From Hericium rajendrae (lineage: Eukaryota; Basidiomycota; Agaricomycetes; Russulales; Hericiaceae), in the NCBI GenBank assembly GCA_033439255.1, contig CM065878.1, forward strand, positions 3,348,001 to 3,412,000: a stretch of DNA of 64,000 nt, in the 5' to 3' direction. A model generated the notes under the pieces. That model saw nothing but the letters and a program-made list of their open reading frames with translations. It did no database searches and had not been told where the DNA came from. The translations under genes and the position numbers were made by a program. Shown piece by piece: positions 60,032 to 64,000 of this stretch (position 1 is its first letter; every line of letters begins with the position of its first letter).

Positions 60032-61732
60032 AACGCCGGCGAGCGGCGATTGTACATGTCTTTACTTCGTCACTCATCATTGCCAATTCGTAGCCATACG
60101 GATTCAGTGTATCCATAGTCTCTTCGGTCTGTATAAAACGACGGGTTTTGTCATGTCTGGCATGACGGGCGCACAGAAGGTGGCGCCGTCGCAGGTGGCA
60201 ATCGGGCTGCTGTTCCTGCTGCTCGCGCCAATTATGCCGTTTCTGATTACCGGTGTTGGGGAAGCTGCGAATCGCGTGGGGTACCGGTACTGCTGCAGAA
60301 GGAAGACGATGGGCGCAATCAATATGCATGAACATTTGAACACCGGCCTAGAACGTAATGCCCATTTACGCTGATCGCAAGACCGTGTGCAGATGCAAAT
60401 GGCCTCATCGACGGGTCATTGTGGCCTGCCAGTGTGTATTGGAGCGGTATTGGAGCGCATAATGGTTATATACATGGTTGTCCATCGCGCCCGGGCATGA
60501 GCAAATTGCCTGAAAGGCATACGTCGCATAGTGGACGCCATTCGATCCGTACCATGCTGGCGACAGTGATCGGGAGATCGCCACTAAATCTGGCCTGTCC
60601 ACTCTAAACAGCGGTCCATGCAACCCTTGGATCAATCTCGAAGGTGACAAGTGCACGAACCTACCAAACGGTTCATACCTGCTCGCTCGGAAGCCGCAGC
60701 ATATAATTAAGCCGCCGGACTGACGGCACCCCGCCTTGCGAATGTGAGAACCTTATTCATGTGCGCGCGAAAGGCAGCCCGCCCTCCGCATTCGCACTGA
60801 TAGGCGAGAGAAGACACCCCATCCACAGCAGGTCAGTGCCATTACGTCGGCGGGGCAATAAATCGATCTACGGGGATTTTCATTCGTGCTGTCGCCGCAA
60901 CAACACGCAATTAGCACCCTACCACTGCGGCGGCATATCAGATTTCTGCGCGCACACTCGATCTTCCTCGTCCCCCCGGATGGGCCCGGCGACTTTGACC
61001 TGCACTCGTTTCAGATTGTGAGATTCCGCATATCTCGACGCATCTGCGCTTCTCCTGCACCGGTGTATGGAACCATGAATGGTGTTCTGGGCCTGCACGT
61101 CGGTGGGGGCCCGTGGCACTGGCTCGGTCAATTATCGACCACACGACACCCTGGGAGTGACACTGCTCAGCGAGTCTCCTGGCTTGCGCCGCCATATTTG
61201 CGTCGCATGTCATGTTTCCCCACACGCACCGGAGTGCATGATATTGCGGGGCACAACAGATTCGGATCGCACGTCTCGAGTCCACGTCCGCCGACATGCC
61301 CGCCACCGCCGTGGCTCGTTCAATACGTGGTACATATGAACTAGGTATTGCACCTCACATGATATGGACAACCCCAGACAGAGAGAACGTTGTCATGGGG
61401 CATGGATTTCATTACGCACAACGTGAAACACGGTGTGCAACGGTGTGCATCGCTGCCAAAGAAGAAGCGGTGGAAATACTGATGAGGCTCATGAATGGAT
61501 GGAAGCAAAGGAGAACATCACTAGGCTGCTGCTCGACGATCATCACTGTGCCGCCCACCACGATATTTCCCGCGCCACCATGCGAGCCTGGAAGCTTCAG
61601 ATAAAGCGACGTCATCATAGGAAGCAGACACGAGATTGGTGAAACAACGTATGGTACAGTACAAGCTGCATGGAGGAAAATTAGAGCCAGCATTTGAAAG
61701 TAGAATACAATGCGTACCGCTCAACATTTGGT
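60032..61732. other. Gene-poor stretch, 1.7 kb
   Basis: A short open frame at 60153-60374 encodes a hydrophobic peptide (MSGMTGAQKVAPSQVAIGLL then FLLLAPIMPFLITGVGEAAN with a Cys-Cys-Arg-Arg-Lys end), with a TATAAAA 16 bases upstream of its ATG. It is at most a candidate small membrane protein. The remainder to 61,732 has no supported gene. Confidence 0.4.
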
Positions 61733-62513
61733 TCATGCTGCCGAGTCTTCTGCGGGATTGAATTTGTGCTTGTTCTTGCCGGCGTACTCTGTCATGCCCT
61801 TTCCACTGCCTGTAACTCCAACTGGTGAAGTGATTTATCAGCATACAAAACCGCAGGAGTAGAGATCGAAACGACGCTCACCTCTGCCCATCGGATTCTC
61901 TGGAGTCTTGAATATACTCGTCCCAGAAATCCCCGCGATGTGCACGCCCTTTTCTCCGATTTCTTCGCAAACTTCTGCCATGTCGCCTGCTTCTGCGTCT
62001 GCTCCTTCGCCTTCGCCGCGCGCACCTCGAGCTTCTTCTCGTTCTTCTTCCGCTTCTTTCCCGCTCCTCCTCGTCCTTCTTGCTCAGCTTCCGCTTGTGC
62101 GACGCGGGCATGGTGTGCACATAGTTCGGCGGCAGCGACTTCATCGCGCCCGCCTCGACGAGCTCCGTCGTGTTGTAGCCCTTGAACACGATGCTGTACA
62201 CGCGCTTCTCGGCGGACCCGCCGACGGAGTTGATGCGCGCGGGGTACCACCCGCCGTCCTCGTACCTCACGAGACACTCGTCGCCCGCCTGCCACTGCTT
62301 GCCTGGCGCCGCATGCACTGCCTTGCGCGACTCGGCTGCCTTGGAGGACGATGCGGCGGCCTCGCTCTGCGCGATCGCGGCCTGGGTCAGCTCGATGAGC
62401 TCCTTCAGCTCCGACCGCAGGGAGGCGAGCTCGGCATTGTCGGGATCTGCGGAAAGAGCGAGTTCAACCTGTGAGAGTTGCACCTGATAGGTCTCTAAAT
62501 CTGCCTTATCCAT
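61733..62513 (-). CDS. Tudor-domain splicing factor SPF30/SMNDC1
   Basis: This is a spliceosome assembly factor. It starts MDKADLETYQVQLSQVELAL, then a helical region (RSELKELIELTQAAIAQSE), then a Tudor domain: WQAGDECLVRYEDGGWYPAR with VYSIVFKGYNTTELVE. A basic part reads KRKLSKKDEEER and KKRKKNEKKLEVRAAKAKEQ, and the signature ends GVHIAGISGTSIFKTPENPM, then VTGSGKGMTEYAGKNKHKFN with PAEDSAA. Two one-base breaks: 62058-62068 (GGAG/CGGGA region) and 61950-61953 (TTTT on the plus strand). One intron (GTGAGCGTC donor) precedes the last exon. The family is clear; raw frame translation is wrong in the C-terminal half. Confidence 0.88.
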
Positions 62514-62837
62514 AGTTTGTATGGCACAGAACGTGGATGCGGAGACGATGGAGGCGGGGGAGAGCGGATAGACAAAGACGATGGCTGGCTGAGTATTGAA
62601 TGCGCCGTGCGGCGACTAATGCGGGCAGTGTGCGGGCCGGCGTTCCGCATTTGGAAGTCCGCCGTGGCGTGAGCGGCGAGCACTAACGGCGATGACAAAA
62701 CCAAGGCGAGATGAAAACAATTCAGAAACAGCATGGTACAATATTTGTCTCGTGTACAGTAATTTTAAAATACATTATAGTAACAGATTATCTACATACT
62801 CTATATGAAGTGGCATCAGACCGAACAGCAGAAGAAA

Positions 62838-63713
62838 TTACTTCCGATGACCATAAGACACGGGCATGTCTACAGAATGGCGTCGGATGGGACCGGAGTC
62901 AGGCGAGTTTGCGGACGCATTCTGCGTCAGAAGATCATCCAACCCTCGATTCTAGGAGATATGACACTATATTAGTATGAAAGCCGTGATGAGGAGGAAA
63001 AATGCTTACTGCACGCTCAAGCTCAAGAAGCTTCATCTTAATATGCGACGAATCGTGGTGAAGACCAGCGACCATGCTCTAAACGCGACTGTCAGCAGCG
63101 AAACGAGGAGAGACGAGAGAATGCCAACCTTTGCAGTCTTCGAGTTAAGGCCGCGGTAAATTTCGAGCCGCTCGAACGGAACAGGGTATAGACCCAAATC
63201 GAGCAGCTGCGCATGGAGCTGGTCGACATGCGCCTCGAGGCTCGCTATATAAATGGTACGCCGACGCGGAGCGCCCATGGAGGAGCTGCGAAATGAGCTG
63301 TCAACATGCGAAGGCGCGTCATATCTCGGCACGGGGACCCACATTTCTTGGGACGTGAAGATGGACTTCTCGAGGGCATGATTCCAGATCTTGCGGCGCT
63401 TGGAGCCGTCCTTCCTGGAGACAAGACGGGCATATGGATGCGCATGCGCGAGCTGTGCGGGGAGGGAGTCGAGATGTGCGGAGTACTCGTGCACGGGCGG
63501 AAGTAACGATGGTGTTTCGAGAAAACCTTTGGCGGGTTTTGGAGAACGGGAAACGACGGGCACATCGCTGCACTCGCTATTCGTAGGGGAAGACTTGGAG
63601 GTGATGGAGGATGGAGAGGCAGGAGCGTCGTCGTCAGCGGAAGCAGCGCTGGGAGCGGCTGGAACGGTGGTGGTGAGGAGAGGCAAGGCAGGGGGAGGAT
63701 TTACTTTCTGCAT
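62838..63713 (-). CDS. Conserved coiled-coil protein of unknown function
   Basis: I do not recognise a named family. Three exons (63129-63713, 63010-63078, 62838-62951) join in frame to a 255-residue protein; a longer ORF that reads through the first intron ends wrongly at 63033. The N-terminal 130 residues are Pro/Ser/Ala-rich (low complexity), with a basic patch (SRKDGSKRRKIW). A coiled-coil-like block follows: RTIYIASLEAHVDQLHAQLL, then SMVAGLHHDSSHIKMKLLEL and ERANRGLDDLLTQ. The block looks like a short leucine-zipper-type dimerisation region, but no bZIP basic region of standard form precedes it. The start ATG was chosen as the first Met after an upstream stop-free but unlikely extension to 63968. 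It could be a regulator; that is a guess. Confidence 0.6.
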
Positions 63714-64000
63714 GGTGACGATGAGCTGGACGGTCAGGCTCGAGCAGAGCATATAAAACAGAGACTTCGGGGCGCGTGACAGGCCTGAAACGGACAGAGG
63801 AGGATGTTCACGAGCGGTGCATATTTGTGAGACGCATATGGAGATTTCGCCTCGCGCAGACGGCGTGGGCCAGATCTGCGCGCGGAGAACCTGCTCGAGT
63901 GCGGGGACGACGCTTCGGCTGGGATTCGAGCTCCGCGACAGACAGGATTGGGCAGTTCCTGTCCTCAATCCCTGCGATCCTCTCCCCCTCCGTTCGCACG

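Noticed and set aside
60153-60374. Small secreted or pheromone-like peptide gene
   Set aside because: It lacks the C-terminal CaaX box of pheromone precursors, and its hydrophobic core alone is not evidence for a gene.

Overview
This 64 kb window is nuclear DNA of a filamentous basidiomycete, most likely an Agaricomycete. The evidence is the gene density, the many short GT..AG introns (about 45-70 bases) with fungal branch-point motifs, and the gene families: FUS3/KSS1-type MAP kinase, MED5, PEX14, twin-cupredoxin and other Ser/Thr-rich GPI proteins, and an expansin-like double-psi barrel protein. I see no plasmid, phage, CRISPR array or intact transposon, and found no convincing tRNA or rRNA.

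Layout. 0-5.4 kb: a LIM protein (runs off the left edge), a SAP-like orphan and a MAP kinase. 5.4-7.5 kb: gene-poor. 7.5-12.2 kb: twin-cupredoxin GPI protein, then eL22 and the dyskerin homologue CBF5 head to head. 12.8-20 kb: a multi-pass membrane protein, a Ser/Thr-rich GPI protein, cyclin H and uL13. 20.7-24.3 kb: mitochondrial acyl carrier protein, an SMP-30 family enzyme and mitochondrial bL17m. 24.3-34 kb: more accessory material, with two related-looking small proteins, an F-box-like/LRR protein, a tetraspanin-like protein, an NPC2/ML lipid-binding protein and long empty stretches. 34-52.7 kb: Ipi1/Tex10 (pre-60S), an expansin-like protein, eIF3h, a zinc transporter, MED5, a GRIP golgin and PEX14. 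52.8-58 kb: mitochondrial EF-Tu, glycine cleavage H protein, a complex I subunit and the Naa40 histone acetyltransferase. 58-64 kb: RIO2, SPF30 and a conserved coiled-coil orphan.

Most genes are housekeeping. Two themes recur: ribosome production and translation (eL22, uL13, CBF5, Ipi1, RIO2, eIF3h) and mitochondria (ACP, bL17m, EF-Tu, GCSH, NDUFB11). There is no obvious biosynthetic cluster or defence island.

The most important observation concerns the sequence itself. About 20 genes follow a conserved reading frame that breaks by exactly one nucleotide, usually in a short homopolymer. Missing bases outnumber extra ones by roughly two to one. This looks like uncorrected sequencing error rather than biology, and many proteins here can only be read by switching frame. 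Coordinates for spliced genes give the outer limits; exons are described in the text.
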